A stretch of 64,000 nucleotides of DNA from an uncultured Bacteroidales bacterium (GCA_937892155.1 CALAUG010000039.1:40407-104406), one strand, 5' to 3'. Shown: positions 35,508 through 45,914, counted from the first letter of the stretch. Made by a program: numbers and translations. The notes: generated by a model not told the origin, from the letters alone.

Positions 35508-36428
35508 TTATTTGTTTACTTGAAATTTCTTGTCGCCTGTTGTGATGAAAGAAACAATTTGGCGGGCTGCTGCCAAACCAGCATTGATATTTGCCTCTGA
35601 AGTTTGAGCTCCCATTTTCTTTGGTGTTGAGAAATAACGACCTTCAAATTTTGCAAACTCATCATTTGCAGCAGGCATAATGTCTGTAATATATTTTAAG
35701 TCTGCACGATCATTCAACAACTTAATCAAACCAGCTTCGTCGATAACCTCTTTACGGGCAGTGTTGACAAGAATACCGCCTTTCTTCATTTGGTTAACCA
35801 TATCGTAGTTGATGCTGTTGATTGTTTCTGGTGTTGCTGGAATGTGCAAAGAAACAACATCGCAAGTCTTGAACAATTCGTTTTGATTAGCAACAGCCTT
35901 AACACCAGCAGCTTCAATAACTTCTGCAGGGCAGAAAGCATCGTAAGCGTAAACTTCCATACCAAAACCTTTAGCAACGCGGGCAACATTACGACCAACA
36001 TTACCGAAAGCCAAAATACCAAGTTTTTTGCCCATCAATTCTGAACCTGATTTTCCGTTGAAGAAGTTACGAACTGCAAATACCAACAATCCAAATACTA
36101 ATTCTGCAACAGCGTTTGCATTTTGTCCAGGAGTGTTCATTACGACTACGTTGTGAGCAGTTGCGGCAGCAAGGTCAACATTATCGTAACCAGCACCAGC
36201 ACGAACAACAATTTTCAAATTTTTAGCAGCATCTAAAACTTCAGCATCAACTTTATCACTTCTAATAATAATTGCGTCTGCATCGGCAACAGCACTTAAT
36301 AATGCTGATTTTTCCGTATATGATTCTAATAAAGCAAATTGAAAACCTGCTTTTTCAACGATTTCTTTAATACCATCCACTGCAGCTTTTGCAAATGGTT
36401 TTTCGGTAGCAACAAGTACTTTTGTCAT
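35508..36428 (-). CDS. serA: D-3-phosphoglycerate dehydrogenase, short form
   Basis: A 306-residue NAD-dependent 2-hydroxyacid dehydrogenase that starts serine synthesis from 3-phosphoglycerate. The Rossmann motif is LGILAFGNVGRNVARVAKGFG, the catalytic Arg is in VRAGAGYDNVDL and in NTARKEVIDE, and the typical His position appears replaced near DIMPAANDEFAKFEG. There is no ACT domain, so the usual serine feedback site is missing. Function is supported by the adjoining serC upstream. The reduced catalytic motif deserves checking. Confidence 0.9.
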   Translation of the reverse strand: MTKVLVATEKPFAKAAVDGIKEIVEKAGFQFALLESYTEKSALLSAVADADAIIIRSDKVDAEVLDAAKNLKIVVRAGAGYDNVDLAAATAHNVVVMNTPGQNANAVAELVFGLLVFAVRNFFNGKSGSELMGKKLGILAFGNVGRNVARVAKGFGMEVYAYDAFCPAEVIEAAGVKAVANQNELFKTCDVVSLHIPATPETINSINYDMVNQMKKGGILVNTARKEVIDEAGLIKLLNDRADLKYITDIMPAANDEFAKFEGRYFSTPKKMGAQTSEANINAGLAAARQIVSFITTGDKKFQVNK

Positions 36429-36436
36429 ATCTATAA

Positions 36437-36469
36437 AATTAAAAAAGGAGAAAGCTTAACTTTCTCCTT
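36437..36469 (-). terminator. hairpin between serC and serA
   Basis: AAGGAGAAAG and CTTTCTCCTT pair around a 5-base loop, followed on the minus strand by a T-run. It lies in the 59-base serC-serA gap, so serA would be partly attenuated or read through. Confidence 0.75.
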
Positions 36470-36487
36470 CATTGTTATACATTATAA

Positions 36488-37555
36488 TTAAATTGTTCTT
36501 TCAAATTCTTTCATGCAGTCAATCAACGCCTGAACGCTTTCTTTTGGCAACGCATTGTAGCAAGATGCACGGAAACCACCAACAGAACGGTGACCTTTAA
36601 CGCCGACCATACCGCGGTCTTGTGCGAACTTCAAGAAATCTGCTTCTTTTTCTTTGTATTCTTCTTTCATTACGAAGCAAATATTCATTCTTGAACGATC
36701 TTCTGCTTTTGCTGTTCCAACGAAAATCTTACTGTTATCGATTGCATCGTAAAGCATTGCTGCTTTTTCGATATTTCTTCTTTCCATTTCCTTAACACCA
36801 CCCTGAGCTTTCAAATAACGCAAGTTCAACAAAGCTGTGTACAAAGGTAATACTGGAGGCGTATTGAACATAGAGCCATTGTCGATATGTGTTCTGTAAT
36901 CCAACATTGTTGGGATTGGACGAGAAACCTTTCCAAGCAAATCATTCTTGATTACTACGAATGTCAAACCAGCAGGAGCAAGGTTCTTTTGTGCACCACC
37001 ATAAATCACACCATATTTCGACACATCCAAAGGACGAGAGAAAATATCAGAAGACATATCAGCCATCATTGGAACTGGCGAATCCAAATCTTTCAAAATT
37101 TCCGTTCCGTAAATAGTATTGTTTGATGTGATGTGGAAATAATCAGCATCTGTTGGGATTGTGAAATTCTTTGGAATGAAAGTGTAGTTTGCGTCAGCAG
37201 AAGAAGCAACTTCAACAACTTCACCAAACAATTTAGCTTCCTTCATTGCTTTCTTTGCCCACACACCTGTATTCAAATAAGCAGCTTTTTTCTCTAAGAA
37301 ATTGTAAGGAATCATACAAAATTCCAAACTTGCGCCACCACCTAAGAAAATAACGGAGTATCCTTCAGGAATCTCTAACAATTCTTTGAACAAGGAGACT
37401 GCCTCATCAACAACTGGTTGAAAGTTTTTAGCTCTGTGGCTAATCTCTAAAATTGAAAGTCCATCATTCTGGAAGTCCAAAACTGCCTTTGCAGTGTCTT
37501 CAATTACCTCGCGAGGTAATATTGATGGTCCCGCATTGAAATTATGTTTCTTCAT
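36488..37555 (-). CDS. serC: phosphoserine aminotransferase
   Basis: A 355-residue class V PLP aminotransferase converting 3-phosphohydroxypyruvate and glutamate to phosphoserine. The N-terminus [17 protein letters not shown] is characteristic, as are [16 protein letters not shown], the PLP-lysine motif [17 protein letters not shown], and the ending [20 protein letters not shown]. Length fits the family. It is the first gene of the leftward serC-serA-DUF1015 group. Confidence 0.96.
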   Translation of the reverse strand: MKKHNFNAGPSILPREVIEDTAKAVLDFQNDGLSILEISHRAKNFQPVVDEAVSLFKELLEIPEGYSVIFLGGGASLEFCMIPYNFLEKKAAYLNTGVWAKKAMKEAKLFGEVVEVASSADANYTFIPKNFTIPTDADYFHITSNNTIYGTEILKDLDSPVPMMADMSSDIFSRPLDVSKYGVIYGGAQKNLAPAGLTFVVIKNDLLGKVSRPIPTMLDYRTHIDNGSMFNTPPVLPLYTALLNLRYLKAQGGVKEMERRNIEKAAMLYDAIDNSKIFVGTAKAEDRSRMNICFVMKEEYKEKEADFLKFAQDRGMVGVKGHRSVGGFRASCYNALPKESVQALIDCMKEFERTI

Positions 37556-37856
37556 TTGTATTAATAAAATTTTTTACCACGCAAAAGTGCAAAATATTCT
37601 TCAAACAAGAAACGCATTTCGCATAATCTTTCAAGAAGTTTTGAAAAAGATATTAACCGAACGGGAGTGGATAGTTCTCAGTTTACAGGTGTCAGTTTCG
37701 ACTTATCCAAACTCCCGACCTCAATTCATGATTCGTGATTGAATAAAATTGTGTTTTTTACTACAATATATAAAAGAAATTCCGTTACTTTGTAGTACGT
37801 ATTGTTGGGTGACAATGGCCCACAAATATTGATGTTTAATTTAATAAAAAGTAATA
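37556..37856. other. intergenic region between divergent serC and ilvC
   Basis: About 300 bases holding the promoters of two divergent amino-acid genes. A TTACTTTG near 37788 resembles a weak -7 element for ilvC. A weak imperfect hairpin (TGGGT...GCCCA) lies around 37806-37823, close to the ilvC start. I see no leader peptide, T-box or known riboswitch. Confidence 0.4.
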
Positions 37857-39335
37857 ATGGCAAATTATTTCAATGAAATTCCATTCCGCATTAAATTGGC
37901 AGAACTTGGAAAATGCGACTTTATGGACCGTTCGGAATTCGTAAACGGTTGCAACTATCTTAAAGGTAAAAAAGTTGTGATTTTAGGTTGTGGCGCTCAA
38001 GGTTTCAACCAAGGTTTGAACATGAGAGACAGCGGTTTGGACGTTTCTTACGCTTTGCGTCAGGAAGCTATCGACCAAAAAAGACAATCTTGGAAAAATG
38101 CTACTGAAGCTGGTTTTAAAGTTGGCACTTTCGAAGAATTAATTCCTACTGCCGACTTAGTTCTTAACTTAACTCCTGATAAACAACACACACCAGTTCT
38201 TAAGAAAGCACTTCCTTTGATGAAAAAAGGTGCTTGCCTTTCTTATTCTCATGGTTTCAATATTGTTGAAGAAGGTACTCAAATCAGAAAAGACATTACA
38301 GTAATCATGGTTGCTCCAAAATGTCCTGGTACTGAAGTTCGTGCAGAATACACTCGTGGTTTCGGTGTTCCTTGCTTGCTTGCTGTTCACCGCGAAAACG
38401 ATCCTAACGGTGACGGTATGGAAATAGCTAAAGCTTACGTTTCTGCTATCGGGGGTGACCGTGCTGGTGTGCTTTCTTCTTCTTTCGTTGCTGAAGTAAA
38501 ATCTGACCTTATGGGTGAACAAACTATCCTTTGCGGTATGTTGCAAACTGGTTCTTTGCTTTGCTTCGACAAAATGGTTGAAAAAGGTATCAATCCAGGA
38601 TGGGCTGCTAAATTCATCCAATATGGTTGGGAAACTATCACAGAAGCTTTGAAAATCGGTGGTATCACAAATATGATGGACCGTCTTTCTAACCCAGCAA
38701 AATTGAAAGCTTTCTATCTTGCTGAAGAAATGAAGGAAATTATGCGTCCTCTTTACCGCAAACACATGGCTGACATCATTTCTGGTGAATTTTCTAAGAC
38801 TATGATGGAAGACTGGGCTAACAACGATGTTAAGTTGTTGACTTGGAGAAAAGCTACAGGCGAAACTGCTTTCGAACAAACTCCTATTTCTAACGACGAA
38901 ATCAAAGAACAGGAATTCTTCGACAAAGGTACTTTGATGGTTGCTATGGTTAAAGCTGGTGTTGAATTGGCATTCGAATCAATGACCGAGTCTGGAATTA
39001 AACCAGAATCTGCTTACTACGAATCATTACACGAAGTTCCTTTGATTGCAAACACAATCGCCCGCAAGAAATTGTACGAAATGAACAAGGTAATCTCTGA
39101 TACTGCAGAATATGGTTGCTATTTGTTCGACAACGCTTGCCGTCCATTGTTGAAAGACTTTATGAGCAAAATCGACACTGACGTTATTGGTAAGAACTAC
39201 AACGACGGAAAAGATGCTCACGTTGACAACATGGAATTAGTTCGCGTTAACGCTGAAATTCGTTACCACGGAATTGAAATCGTTGGCGAAGACCTTCGTG
39301 CAGAAATGACTGCAATGAAAGAAATCATTAAGTAA
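37857..39335 (+). CDS. ilvC: ketol-acid reductoisomerase, long (class II) form
   Basis: A 492-residue NADP-dependent enzyme of branched-chain amino acid synthesis. The cofactor motif is [20 protein letters not shown], and the Mg-binding region includes [16 protein letters not shown] second C-terminal knotted domain (from about residue 330) marks the long E. coli-like class, as expected for Bacteroidota. The gene stands alone and is followed by a terminator. GCT/GGT-rich codons suggest high expression. Confidence 0.97.
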   Translation: MANYFNEIPFRIKLAELGKCDFMDRSEFVNGCNYLKGKKVVILGCGAQGFNQGLNMRDSGLDVSYALRQEAIDQKRQSWKNATEAGFKVGTFEELIPTADLVLNLTPDKQHTPVLKKALPLMKKGACLSYSHGFNIVEEGTQIRKDITVIMVAPKCPGTEVRAEYTRGFGVPCLLAVHRENDPNGDGMEIAKAYVSAIGGDRAGVLSSSFVAEVKSDLMGEQTILCGMLQTGSLLCFDKMVEKGINPGWAAKFIQYGWETITEALKIGGITNMMDRLSNPAKLKAFYLAEEMKEIMRPLYRKHMADIISGEFSKTMMEDWANNDVKLLTWRKATGETAFEQTPISNDEIKEQEFFDKGTLMVAMVKAGVELAFESMTESGIKPESAYYESLHEVPLIANTIARKKLYEMNKVISDTAEYGCYLFDNACRPLLKDFMSKIDTDVIGKNYNDGKDAHVDNMELVRVNAEIRYHGIEIVGEDLRAEMTAMKEIIK

Positions 39336-39354
39336 TTAAGGATTCGAAATCAAT

Positions 39355-39390
39355 AAAAAAGCTGAAGCACGTTGTGCTTCAGCTTTTTTT
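39355..39390 (+). terminator. intrinsic terminator after ilvC
   Basis: GCTGAAGCAC and GTGCTTCAGC form a perfect stem around GTT, extended by A-T pairs, followed by a T-run. Confidence 0.93.
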
Positions 39391-39453
39391 ATATCATAAG
39401 ACGAACAGTACGCAACCCCTACTCTTATTTTTTAAAGAGTCAGAAATCAAGAA

Positions 39454-39481
39454 TTGACAATTGATAATTGATAATTGAAAA
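39454..39481. repeat. 7-bp-period repeat, 4 units (TTGATAA type)
   Basis: TTGACAA, TTGATAA, TTGATAA, TTGAAAA in the gap between the ends of ilvC and the T9SS protein gene. Confidence 0.8.
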
Positions 39482-39516
39482 TTAGGAAATGAAATGCCTG
39501 ACGGAGTTTTCAATTC

Positions 39517-40866
39517 CTACCTCTTAACGAACGGCAACACTTTCTTGCCTTGTTTTGTGGTAGCCACAACGTAGTAGGTTCCTACTGGCAAAGCACTTAC
39601 GTTGAAAGAATTGGTACTTTCCTGTTGCACAGAAAGAGTTCTGCTATACGCATCGCAAACAGAAATACGTTCGAACGAACCAGCAATGGTAATTACATCT
39701 ACCGCAGGATTTGGATATACATACAACGAGGTTTCAGTTTCAATATTCAGCAGAATTACATCAGAATATGAATATTCTCCGTTAAAATCTGTTTGTTTAA
39801 GGCGGAAATACGTAATACCAGCAAATTCTTCGGCAGAAGCAGTTGCATAGTAATCATTTGTTACGGAAGTGGTTCCATTGCCATCTTCGCGAAGCAATTC
39901 TTTAAAGTGTACACCATCTATAGAATATTCGATTGTAAAGAAATCGTTGTTTACCTCAGAAGCAGTTTGCCATTCAAACACAACATCTTCACCATCTTGC
40001 TCGGCTGTAAAATAGTTGAGAGTGATTGGAAGAAGAGTGGATGCTAAATTTCTCGCAGCACTGATTTCGTTACGTTGAACTCCATTTGACGCCACATGAC
40101 TGGAAACAGAAAGATATGAATTATCTTCATTCTTGTATGAGTTCACATACAATGCTAAACCTTTTCTTACCCCAAACTTACTTTCAGTATAACCTCCCGT
40201 TGCAGAACTTGATGCCACTTCATTATATTTCGTATCATCAAATGATATTCTCAAACACATAAGCCAAGGATGATTTGAAGCGCTTTCCGCACCTACATCA
40301 TCTGTAAATGTTCCTGTTACTACAAACAAGGCTTCCGATTTATTTTTTAACGCTTCTTCAGTCATTTTTATTTGGGCATAATATGTATACGACCAGCTAA
40401 GTGGAGGTTTATATGTATTTGAATTTTGCACAAAATCTTTACAAACCAAAACTGAATTTGAACCAATCGTCAAAAGAGAATAAGTTTTATTCTTTGCATC
40501 TGCATTCATAGTTATTTTACCGCCACTAGAACACACGTTAGTTGTTTTATCAGCATTCGGAATCCACGTCCCAACTACGAGTCCGCCACCAATTTTTTCT
40601 TCACCTCCATCTTCAAGATTAAGAGTGCCGTTAATTATCAAATTTCCTGTTATGGTTAATGTTGCACCACTTTTTATAGTCAGAGTTTTTCCCGCATTAA
40701 TCGTCAAATTACCAGATATAACAACATCATTCGTTATAGTTCCTCCATTACTGTAATTCTCAGCCCACGCACTTACTCCACATAATAACATAGAAATAAC
40801 GAGCAGGAAACATTTTCCTACTAAAGAACGAATATTTTTTGTTGTAGATGTTGTAGTGTAAATCAT
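39517..40866 (-). CDS. T9SS-exported protein with type-A sorting domain
   Basis: A 449-residue protein. The signal region spans about residues 15-36 (CFLLVISMLLCGVSAWA). Residues about 40-90 form short beta repeats (VVISGNLTINAGKTLTIKSG; LTITGNLIINGTLNLE), suggesting a beta-helix-like stalk. A central domain of unknown kind follows. Residues about 285-360 (LPITLNYFTAEQDGEDVVFEWQTASEVN split across the motif) are a fibronectin-like segment common in T9SS proteins. The last 75 residues are the sorting domain (LYVYPNPAVDVITIAG). It is presumably surface-attached or secreted; function unknown. Confidence 0.85.
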   Translation of the reverse strand: MIYTTTSTTKNIRSLVGKCFLLVISMLLCGVSAWAENYSNGGTITNDVVISGNLTINAGKTLTIKSGATLTITGNLIINGTLNLEDGGEEKIGGGLVVGTWIPNADKTTNVCSSGGKITMNADAKNKTYSLLTIGSNSVLVCKDFVQNSNTYKPPLSWSYTYYAQIKMTEEALKNKSEALFVVTGTFTDDVGAESASNHPWLMCLRISFDDTKYNEVASSSATGGYTESKFGVRKGLALYVNSYKNEDNSYLSVSSHVASNGVQRNEISAARNLASTLLPITLNYFTAEQDGEDVVFEWQTASEVNNDFFTIEYSIDGVHFKELLREDGNGTTSVTNDYYATASAEEFAGITYFRLKQTDFNGEYSYSDVILLNIETETSLYVYPNPAVDVITIAGSFERISVCDAYSRTLSVQQESTNSFNVSALPVGTYYVVATTKQGKKVLPFVKR

Positions 40867-41227
40867 TCTATATTAAGCATTTAGCAAATCCAACCTATCC
40901 CTTCTAAACCGCAATACAAAATAAGAATGTTTTTTTGAGAAAAACAAGACAAAACGTTTTTTTTAGAGACAAACACCTGTTGGCATTATTATTTCTTTAA
41001 TTCACACAAAATCAGCAAAAACGCATAATATACTGTTATTCAGTAAACTAGAAATTAGGCAGGGTATGAGAAATTGTTTTTGTACATATTCATTCTATTG
41101 ATATAAAAGCCCTACGGACTATGAGTAAACGACGAAACATTTCGTGAGGTATTTAGCGGTTTTAAGCACAAGAAGTTTACATTTATATCTGTACTTCTAA
41201 ATAACACACAATAGGTTGATTAATGTC
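40867..41227. other. AT-rich noncoding region
   Basis: About 360 bases without a convincing gene between the T9SS protein gene and the heptad repeat. It probably contains the promoter of the T9SS gene, but no clear -7 element is seen. Nothing else is recognised. Confidence 0.5.
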
Positions 41228-41318
41228 AATTCTTATCTCTTAATTCTTAATTCTTATCTCTTAATTCTTATCTCTTAATTCTTATCTCTTAATTCTTAAT
41301 TCTTATCTCTTACCTCTT
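41228..41318. repeat. 7-bp-period repeat, 13 units (AATTCTT/ATCTCTT)
   Basis: Thirteen heptamers in a row, mixing AATTCTT and ATCTCTT, with one ACCTCTT near the end. It is the longest heptad array in the window and lies just beyond the terminator of the FadL-like gene. Confidence 0.92.
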
Positions 41319-41322
41319 ATCT

Positions 41323-41356
41323 AAAAAAAAGGGCGGCCTCTCACGAGAACCGCCCC
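41323..41356 (-). terminator. intrinsic terminator after the FadL-like gene
   Basis: GGGCGG and CCGCCC pair with an inner CTC/GAG stem, followed on the minus strand by eight T residues, 23 bases past the stop. Confidence 0.88.
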
Positions 41357-41378
41357 CATCGGTAGCTTTAGTTTATCG

Positions 41379-42830
41379 TTAGAATTTAAATCCTGCTGTA
41401 AACATTATATACGTACGTTTCACCGTTGAATTTGTGTAAACGTCGCCGTTCAAATCTGTGTATAAAAGATTGCTTTGTTGTTTTGTCTTAGCATTAACAA
41501 CGGCTAAATCGTAGTAGAATGTGTTAGTTGCAAGTCCTACACCTCCAGAAATATCACGACGGTAGAAATTGTCTTCTGCATTCTTGTATGGATTTCCGTA
41601 TGTAGCATATCCACCTCTAAACGTGAATGGTCCATAACGGAATTCAGCGCCACACTTAATGTTATTTACGCTTGTCAATTCGTCGTCAATTTGTTTATCC
41701 GTTTTTGAAGAAACGTCGCGCAACTCACAAGCCGAATAATTCATGTGTTCAAAATCAACACCGATATTCAACACGTTTTTATACACAAATCCCAAAGATC
41801 CAACGAACTTAGCCGGCTGGCCAATCTTGTAATCATTAGGGAAACCGCAATGTTCGTATGTATGCGTCGTTCCCAAACTATCAATACCTTTATCGAACAA
41901 AGCATCAATACCAGCTTCGTAATCTTCAGTGATATTATATACAACTGGTGTATGGATTGCTCCACCAATTCTAATGTATTCTATTGGACGAACTATCAAA
42001 CCGAATTTACCACCCACTGCATTTCCAGTTACATCCATATCGGTCAAATATGAGAAGCTGTTCAAATATTCTTTATCATCATTGTCGTCACTTTCCGTAA
42101 AACTCATTGATTCATTATAATAGAAGTTAGAGAATGACAAATCGGCACCAAAGAATACATATTCAGAGAAGTCCATACCAAAGTTGAACAAAAATTCACG
42201 TTTTGCACCTTCTCGCTGAATTTCTATATCCTGATATTCGCCATACGTACCATTTCCTGCAGCATCAACGAAATCGGAAGTCCACACATCCGTTCCTTCA
42301 TCATAGTCAAGCAAGTATGCATCGTATGCCAACACATTGTACTCTGGAATTTCAGTTCCTTTACGATACAATCTAATAAAATCGTCACTCAAAGACGAAT
42401 GGTCGTTGTATCCTGCAAAATTCAATGTCTCGTGGTAACGGTTCTGTGCATTCATTGCAAAACCAAACGTCAATCCCGAAATAAACAAATCATTTTGTTT
42501 CATTGATTTGTAACCAACGATACCGAAACTAGGAACCTTCAACGTACTCGTAAATGCGTTGTCTTTACCTAAATATTCATTATCCGATTTTGTATAAACA
42601 TAACACGGTGTGAATTCCACTACACTTTTCTTAAAGACAGCTGAACCTGCAGGGTTTACACTCATTGCAGAAATGTTGCCACCTAACGAAGATAAAGCGC
42701 CACCCATTGCCATATACCGCGCATTTCCTTCAGGGAACGATTCGCTGTAACGCAATGCATCTTTATAACTCTGAGCAGAAAGAGACAAAGCTCCCAAAAG
42801 ACTCAAAACGATTAAACTAACTTTCTTCAT
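41379..42830 (-). CDS. outer-membrane transport protein, OMPP1/FadL family
   Basis: A 483-residue outer-membrane beta-barrel with signal peptide MKKVSLIVLSLLGALSLSAQ. The N-terminal plug region carries the family pattern AMGGALSSLGGNISAMSVNP. Alternating strands follow and the C-terminus ends in Phe (IMFTAGFKF). FadL-family channels take up hydrophobic compounds; the T9SS component PorV belongs to the same family, so a secretion role is an alternative, but nothing specific to PorV is recognised. It is monocistronic with its own terminator and likely promoter. Confidence 0.87.
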   Translation of the reverse strand: MKKVSLIVLSLLGALSLSAQSYKDALRYSESFPEGNARYMAMGGALSSLGGNISAMSVNPAGSAVFKKSVVEFTPCYVYTKSDNEYLGKDNAFTSTLKVPSFGIVGYKSMKQNDLFISGLTFGFAMNAQNRYHETLNFAGYNDHSSLSDDFIRLYRKGTEIPEYNVLAYDAYLLDYDEGTDVWTSDFVDAAGNGTYGEYQDIEIQREGAKREFLFNFGMDFSEYVFFGADLSFSNFYYNESMSFTESDDNDDKEYLNSFSYLTDMDVTGNAVGGKFGLIVRPIEYIRIGGAIHTPVVYNITEDYEAGIDALFDKGIDSLGTTHTYEHCGFPNDYKIGQPAKFVGSLGFVYKNVLNIGVDFEHMNYSACELRDVSSKTDKQIDDELTSVNNIKCGAEFRYGPFTFRGGYATYGNPYKNAEDNFYRRDISGGVGLATNTFYYDLAVVNAKTKQQSNLLYTDLNGDVYTNSTVKRTYIMFTAGFKF

Positions 42831-42846
42831 ATTTCAAATGTTTTTG

Positions 42847-42854
42847 CAAAGATA
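42847..42854 (-). promoter_or_regulatory. -7 element of the FadL-like gene
   Basis: On the minus strand TATCTTTG matches TAnnTTTG exactly, 17 bases upstream of the ATG. A TTTG on the minus strand at 42878-42881 lies 23 bases away. Confidence 0.6.
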
Positions 42855-42941
42855 ATAAATTTTAATAATTGACAATTCAAACACCATAAACAACCACCAA
42901 ACTCTTAATTCTCACCCCTTATCTCTCACCTCTCCCCCCTT

Positions 42942-42982
42942 ATCTCTTAACTCTTATCTCTTAACTCTTAACTCTTAACTCC
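42942..42982. repeat. 7-bp-period repeat (AACTCTT/ATCTCTT), 6 units
   Basis: Heptamers ATCTCTT, AACTCTT, ATCTCTT, AACTCTT, AACTCTT and AACTCCT run up to the stop codon of the Ser-rich lipoprotein gene. Less regular related units precede them from about 42900. Confidence 0.85.
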
Positions 42983-44344
42983 TTAGTGTCTTGCCGAATG
43001 TGAAGAATACGAGCGTGAGCCACCAGACGAGCTGCTGCTGTGATATGACGAGCTACTGTGCGAAGAACTGCTGCTTGGTCGTGATGAGTACGACGAGCTG
43101 CTTGAATGTGAAGAACTTGAGCTGTAGCTACTACGTGACGAGCTTGACGATGGTCTTTGTGGAGCTTGTTGAGGACCACGTGTAGAACTTCCCCGTGATG
43201 AATACGAACTACTTGAGTGCGATGACGAAGAAGAACTATAGCTTTTCGATGAGTTTGAAGAGCTATACGAACTTGAAGACGACGACCGAGTTGATGCTCC
43301 ACGCGTTGTAGACGGCGCACTTGTTTTTGTTGACGAACTTGACGAAGGACTAACCGTTGTACGTGACGAGTTTGTTGGAGCAGACTTTGTCGTCGTTGTA
43401 GAAGATTGACGAGTTGAAGTCGCACGAGTCGTTGACGGAGCCGTTGTCTTTGTTGACGAACTTGAAGAAGTGCTTATCGTTGCACGTGATGTAGTCGCCG
43501 GTGCAGATTTTGTTTCCGTTGCCGAAGTCTGACGAGTTGAAGCAGCGCGTGTCGTTGACGGAGCCGTCGTTTTTGTTGACGAACTTGTTGCACGAGAAGA
43601 CGTTGTTGTTGTTGTCGATTTTGTAGCAGCATCCGTTTGACGGGTTGAAGGCGCACGCATTGTTGATGGTGCAGTAGAACCCGTTGAAGACGATTTTGTC
43701 GTACTTGACGAGCCAGTCGTCACGCGTGATGATGTAGAAGCTACGCCAGCAGCACGTGTTTCAGGAGTAGAACGCGAACCTCTTTCCACATAACTTGCAC
43801 CCATAGGAACAGGTCTTCTATCCGCTTTCACATCCAATGGTCTATGAGAACTGTACGGACGAGAATGGCGATAGTAATTATAACGAGGTCTATAGTAACT
43901 ATGTGAGTGATGATAATAATACGGGCGATTCCAGTAATAATAACTATAAGAATAAGGATACCAATAATCATATACATACGGATGCCAATAATAATAGTCG
44001 TAGTAGTATGTACGATAACTATATGGACGATATCCTATATACCAATATGGTCCACCAATACGGAATGATACATCCCAGGTTGGGTCGTACGAAACCATCA
44101 ATCGATGAGAATAGTAATAATCGTCATCGTAGAATGTATCATTATTATATACCACCGTAGGAGAATCAGTATCTCCTGTTTCGTCGTCGGCCACGATAGT
44201 TTCTGATTCAACGGTTGATGCGGGTGACGCATACACTATGTTTGGTTCTGTTACGTCGGTAAACTGTGCATTGTACGAAACCAACGATGCGCACGAACTT
44301 AGCAACATCAAACTAATCACCGTTACTGGAAAAATTGTTTTCAT
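42983..44344 (-). CDS. Tyr-rich and Ser/Thr-repeat lipoprotein
   Basis: About 453 residues from [20 protein letters not shown] at 44344, chosen for its lipobox (LSSC) and a GGAGGA ribosome site just upstream. Residues about 75-175 are extremely rich in Tyr, with Trp, His, Pro and Arg ([18 protein letters not shown]). Residues about 200-345 contain imperfect 41-residue Ser/Thr repeats ([18 protein letters not shown]). The tail of about 110 residues is mostly Ser with Tyr and Arg, ending SYSSHSARH. Such low-complexity chains may form adhesive or cross-linkable surface material or be O-glycosylated; no family is recognised. It is divergent to proS. Confidence 0.8.
   Translation of the reverse strand: MKTIFPVTVISLMLLSSCASLVSYNAQFTDVTEPNIVYASPASTVESETIVADDETGDTDSPTVVYNNDTFYDDDYYYSHRLMVSYDPTWDVSFRIGGPYWYIGYRPYSYRTYYYDYYYWHPYVYDYWYPYSYSYYYWNRPYYYHHSHSYYRPRYNYYRHSRPYSSHRPLDVKADRRPVPMGASYVERGSRSTPETRAAGVASTSSRVTTGSSSTTKSSSTGSTAPSTMRAPSTRQTDAATKSTTTTTSSRATSSSTKTTAPSTTRAASTRQTSATETKSAPATTSRATISTSSSSSTKTTAPSTTRATSTRQSSTTTTKSAPTNSSRTTVSPSSSSSTKTSAPSTTRGASTRSSSSSSYSSSNSSKSYSSSSSSHSSSSYSSRGSSTRGPQQAPQRPSSSSSRSSYSSSSSHSSSSSYSSRPSSSSSHSSSSYHSSSSSGGSRSYSSHSARH
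43309..43690 (-). repeat. 123-bp tandem coding repeat in the Ser-rich lipoprotein
   Basis: Three clear units and one diverged unit, spaced 123 bases (41 codons): anchors [16 protein letters not shown] at 43586, 43463 and 43340 on the minus strand. Copy-number change by recombination would keep the frame. Confidence 0.8.
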
Positions 44345-44441
44345 AGTTAAATCCTCCGAATGGTTAAAAGTATCAATAATTTTTTTTTCTTTGTATAAAA
44401 TTTTAAAGCAATTTCTTACAAGCAATTATTATACCAAAATT

Positions 44442-45914
44442 ATGGCTAAGTTAACAAGTCGAAAAGAAAATTATTCACAATGGTACAACGAGCTTGTTGT
44501 ACAGGCGAATTTAGCAGAAACATCCGCAGTTCGCGGTTGTATGGTAATTAAACCTTACGGTTACGCAATTTGGGAAAAAATGCAGCATCAGCTGGACTCA
44601 ATGTTCAAAGCAACCGGACACGTAAACGCATATTTCCCACTTTTCATACCAAAATCGTTTTTTAGCAAGGAAGCAAGCCACGTTGAAGGATTTGCAAAAG
44701 AATGCGCCGTTGTCACCCACTATCGTTTGAAAAACGATCCCGATGGCAAAGGCGTTGTTGTTGACCCTGATGCAAAATTGGAAGAAGAATTGATTGTCCG
44801 TCCTACCTCGGAGACAATTATTTGGAATACCTATAAAAAATGGGTTCACTCATATAGAGACCTTCCTATTCTTTGTAACCAATGGGCTAACGTGGTTCGT
44901 TGGGAAATGAGAACACGCTTATTCCTTCGTACAGCCGAATTTTTGTGGCAAGAAGGACACACAGCACACGCAACTGCCGAAGAAGCCCGCGAAGAAGCAG
45001 AAAAAATGATTAACGTCTATTCTGATTTTGCCGAAAATTTCTTGGCAATTCCTGTCATTAAAGGTGTAAAATCGGCTAACGAGCGTTTTGCCGGCGCTCT
45101 CGACACTTATACTATTGAAGCTTTGATGCAAGATGGTAAAGCTTTGCAATCGGGAACATCGCATTTCTTGGGACAAAACTTTGCAAAAGCATTCGACGTT
45201 ACATTCACGAAGAAAGACGGAACGACAGACTACGTGTGGGCTACATCGTGGGGCGTTTCTACCCGTTTGATGGGTGCATTGATCATGACACACTCCGATG
45301 ACAATGGTTTGGTACTTCCTCCAAAATTGGCTCCAATTCAAGTTGTGATTGTTCCAATCTACAAAACCGACGAACAATTGGCTGCAATTACCGAAAAAGC
45401 ACAAGCAATCAAGAAAGCGCTTGAAGCAAAAGGCATCACTGTTGAATATGATGACGACGACACACAAAAACCTGGATGGAAATTTGCTGAATATGAATTG
45501 AAAGGTATTCCTGTTCGTTTGGCTATGGGCGCACGCGATCTTGAAAACGGCACTGTTGAAGTTGCCCGCCGCGACACACTTACAAAAGAAACATTGCCAC
45601 TTGAAAACATAGACGCATACGTTGAAAATTTGCTTAACGAAATCCAAAAGAATTTGTTTGAAAAAGCAAAAGCATTCCGTACGGAACACACTTACAAAGT
45701 TGACACATACGAAGAATTCAAGGAACGTGTTAAAAACTGCGACGGTTTCATTTTAGCACACTGGGACGGTACAACCGAAACAGAAGAAAAGATAAAAGAA
45801 GAAACCAAAGCAACAGTACGTTGTATTCCATTCGATGCACCAGACGAAGAAGGAACCTGTATTTATTCAGGAAAACCATCTCACAAACGTGCATTGTTTG
45901 CCATCAGTTATTAA
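44442..45914 (+). CDS. proS: prolyl-tRNA synthetase, archaeal/eukaryotic type
   Basis: A 490-residue class II synthetase from [18 protein letters not shown]. Upstream in-frame codons at 44238-44441 overlap the divergent lipoprotein gene and are not used. Class II motif 2 is in [18 protein letters not shown], with [14 protein letters not shown] after it and motif 3 near [20 protein letters not shown]. The C-terminal end has the extra domain ([18 protein letters not shown]) of type 3 ProRS, and the bacterial editing insertion is missing. It charges tRNA-Pro. Confidence 0.96.
   Translation: MAKLTSRKENYSQWYNELVVQANLAETSAVRGCMVIKPYGYAIWEKMQHQLDSMFKATGHVNAYFPLFIPKSFFSKEASHVEGFAKECAVVTHYRLKNDPDGKGVVVDPDAKLEEELIVRPTSETIIWNTYKKWVHSYRDLPILCNQWANVVRWEMRTRLFLRTAEFLWQEGHTAHATAEEAREEAEKMINVYSDFAENFLAIPVIKGVKSANERFAGALDTYTIEALMQDGKALQSGTSHFLGQNFAKAFDVTFTKKDGTTDYVWATSWGVSTRLMGALIMTHSDDNGLVLPPKLAPIQVVIVPIYKTDEQLAAITEKAQAIKKALEAKGITVEYDDDDTQKPGWKFAEYELKGIPVRLAMGARDLENGTVEVARRDTLTKETLPLENIDAYVENLLNEIQKNLFEKAKAFRTEHTYKVDTYEEFKERVKNCDGFILAHWDGTTETEEKIKEETKATVRCIPFDAPDEEGTCIYSGKPSHKRALFAISY

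Noticed and set aside
37790..37856. Riboswitch or T-box leader for ilvC
   Set aside because: Only a weak, imperfect hairpin is visible, and no known conserved core or terminator-antiterminator pair was found.
38169..38879. 236-codon open frame opposite ilvC
   Set aside because: It lies wholly inside ilvC on the other strand, is Ser/Phe/His-rich, has no family motif and is explained by codon bias of a highly expressed gene.
41228..41318. Possible CRISPR array
   Set aside because: The 7-base units are contiguous without spacers, and no cas genes are nearby.
42961..43425. Gln/Arg/Leu-rich frame inside the Ser-rich lipoprotein gene
   Set aside because: It is the shifted-frame reading of the Ser/Thr repeats and ignores the lipoprotein start and ribosome site.
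44238..44441. N-terminal extension of ProS
   Set aside because: It overlaps the divergent lipoprotein's coding start, and the ProRS family begins at [15 protein letters not shown].
44919..45689. 256-codon open frame opposite proS
   Set aside because: Cys/Phe-rich low-quality translation in the shadow of a clear prolyl-tRNA synthetase; no start signal or neighbour support.
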